This document shows positions 5,646 through 6,257 of a DNA stretch of 6,257 nt, in pieces (position 1 is the stretch's first letter; each line of letters begins with the position of its first letter). This DNA is from Flavobacteriales bacterium (lineage in GTDB: Bacteria; Bacteroidota; Bacteroidia; NS11-12g; UBA955): positions 1 through 6,257 of the forward strand of contig CANHXF010000109.1 of assembly GCA_947464515.1 (NCBI GenBank). Direction: 5' to 3'. The notes under the pieces are model-generated. The model did not search any database, was not told the origin of the DNA, and was given only the letters and a program-made list of their open reading frames with translations. A program made the translations under genes and the position numbers.

Positions 5646-6257
5646 GTGAAATTTCAGTTTTCCATCGCCGGTGCCGTCCTTGGCCTCATGTCGTCAGGCC
5701 CCACAGGCGCAGTCATAGGCTTTCTCGTTGGCATGTACATCGACTTCGTAAATACCCCTGAAAGCGAACGAAATAAAACCAGTAGCGCCTATCAACAGCG
5801 TAGCCATAGCCAAGATTATTACAGCGACAACTACCCGCCTTCCGATTTCAAAAACTCGCTCCTAATCCTGATTGCCGCCACGATGAACGCCGATGGGTCG
5901 GTCCTTAGAAGCGAACTCGATATGGTTAAGTCGATGCTCATCCGCACCTACGGCGAAGACGAAGCCCGAATGCTACTGCTCCGCCTGCGCGATTACCTCA
6001 AACAATCCCACAACCTAGCCGAAGTCTGCCGAAACCTGCGCAACCGCATGGGCTACTCACCTAGATTAGAATTGCTTCATGTACTTTTTAGAATTTCCCG
6101 CGCCGATGGCGATATCTCAGCCCCCGAAATCAACCTACTGCAACAAATCGCGACACAACTTGGAATCAGCACCCCCGACTATCTTTCCATTCGGGCGATG
6201 TTTGTCTCCTCCCCCGCTAGCGATTTTCAGATTTTAGAGATCAGCACCTCAGCCACC
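5646..6257 (+). CDS. DjlA-like co-chaperone: membrane segment, TerB-like domain, start of J domain (cut by the window edge)
   Basis: The visible 204 codons start at GTG 5646 (MKFQFSIAGAVLGLMSSG). Residues 5-32 form a hydrophobic Gly-rich segment (AGAVLG, GAVIGFLVG) like the membrane anchor of DjlA, followed by a polar linker at about 36-66. Residues about 67-188 form a TerB/DjlA-type helical domain with two acidic ADG motifs (82-84 and 153-155), a Cys at 128, and LRNRMGYSPRLELLHVLF. The last residues, DFQILEISTSAT, match the start of a J domain (family pattern YxxLGxxxxAT), which would contact DnaK; its HPD motif is outside the window. GTG 5646 is the first usual start codon after the DUF4340 stop, and the reading frame is the same and open back to that stop. 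No promoter or terminator is visible in the 78-nt gap. Confidence 0.85.
   Translation, partial: MKFQFSIAGAVLGLMSSGPTGAVIGFLVGMYIDFVNTPESERNKTSSAYQQRSHSQDYYSDNYPPSDFKNSLLILIAATMNADGSVLRSELDMVKSMLIRTYGEDEARMLLLRLRDYLKQSHNLAEVCRNLRNRMGYSPRLELLHVLFRISRADGDISAPEINLLQQIATQLGISTPDYLSIRAMFVSSPASDFQILEISTSAT

Overview
The window comes from a bacterium that I place in the Bacteroidota (Bacteroidetes). The minus-strand tRNA-tuf transcription unit is preceded by a perfect promoter of the phylum's type (TTTG, 19 nt, TAnnTTTG). None of the start codons has a convincing Shine-Dalgarno sequence; the leaders are A/U-rich instead. The two plus-strand genes, a DUF4340 protein and a DjlA-like protein, are of types commonly seen in this phylum. 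I cannot assign a lower rank from the sequence alone.

Layout. Positions 4334 down to 1 (minus strand) form one long translation-machinery block. In transcription order it reads tRNA-Thr(UGU), tRNA-Tyr(GUA), tRNA-Gly(UCC), tRNA-Thr(GGU), tuf (EF-Tu), tRNA-Trp(CCA), secE, nusG, rplK (L11), rplA (L1), rplJ (L10), and the first 41 codons of rplL (L7/L12), which runs off the left edge. Gaps from secE to rplJ are 2 to 8 nt, so these genes are very probably co-transcribed and translationally coupled. The order is the classic thrU-tyrU-glyT-thrT-tufB / secE-nusG-rplKAJL order of E. coli, with one extra tRNA (Trp) between tuf and secE. Two hairpins in tandem, one containing the tuf stop codon, sit between tuf and tRNA-Trp.

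Positions 4335-4532 form a divergent intergenic region of 198 nt, the longest stretch without a gene. It holds the tRNA-tuf promoter (4386-4416, minus) and a -7 element (4519-4526, plus) placed so close to the next ATG that the mRNA would be leaderless or nearly so. I see nothing else in it.

Positions 4533-6257 (plus strand) hold two envelope-type genes unrelated to translation. The first encodes a single-pass membrane protein of the DUF4340 family (344 aa). The second, cut by the right edge, is a DjlA-like co-chaperone with a Gly-rich membrane segment, a TerB-like domain and the first residues of a J domain. They lie 78 nt apart with no visible terminator or promoter between them, so they may be co-transcribed. 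Their coding strand is strikingly C-rich relative to G, and the DUF4340 gene contains a perfect 21-nt GC-rich palindrome that occupies exactly seven codons.

Overall the left two thirds is a conserved core locus. I found no clear novel system. The observations most worth checking are the in-frame palindrome, the tandem hairpins after tuf, the apparently leaderless promoter, and the lack of spacer for the usual ribosomal-protein leaders.
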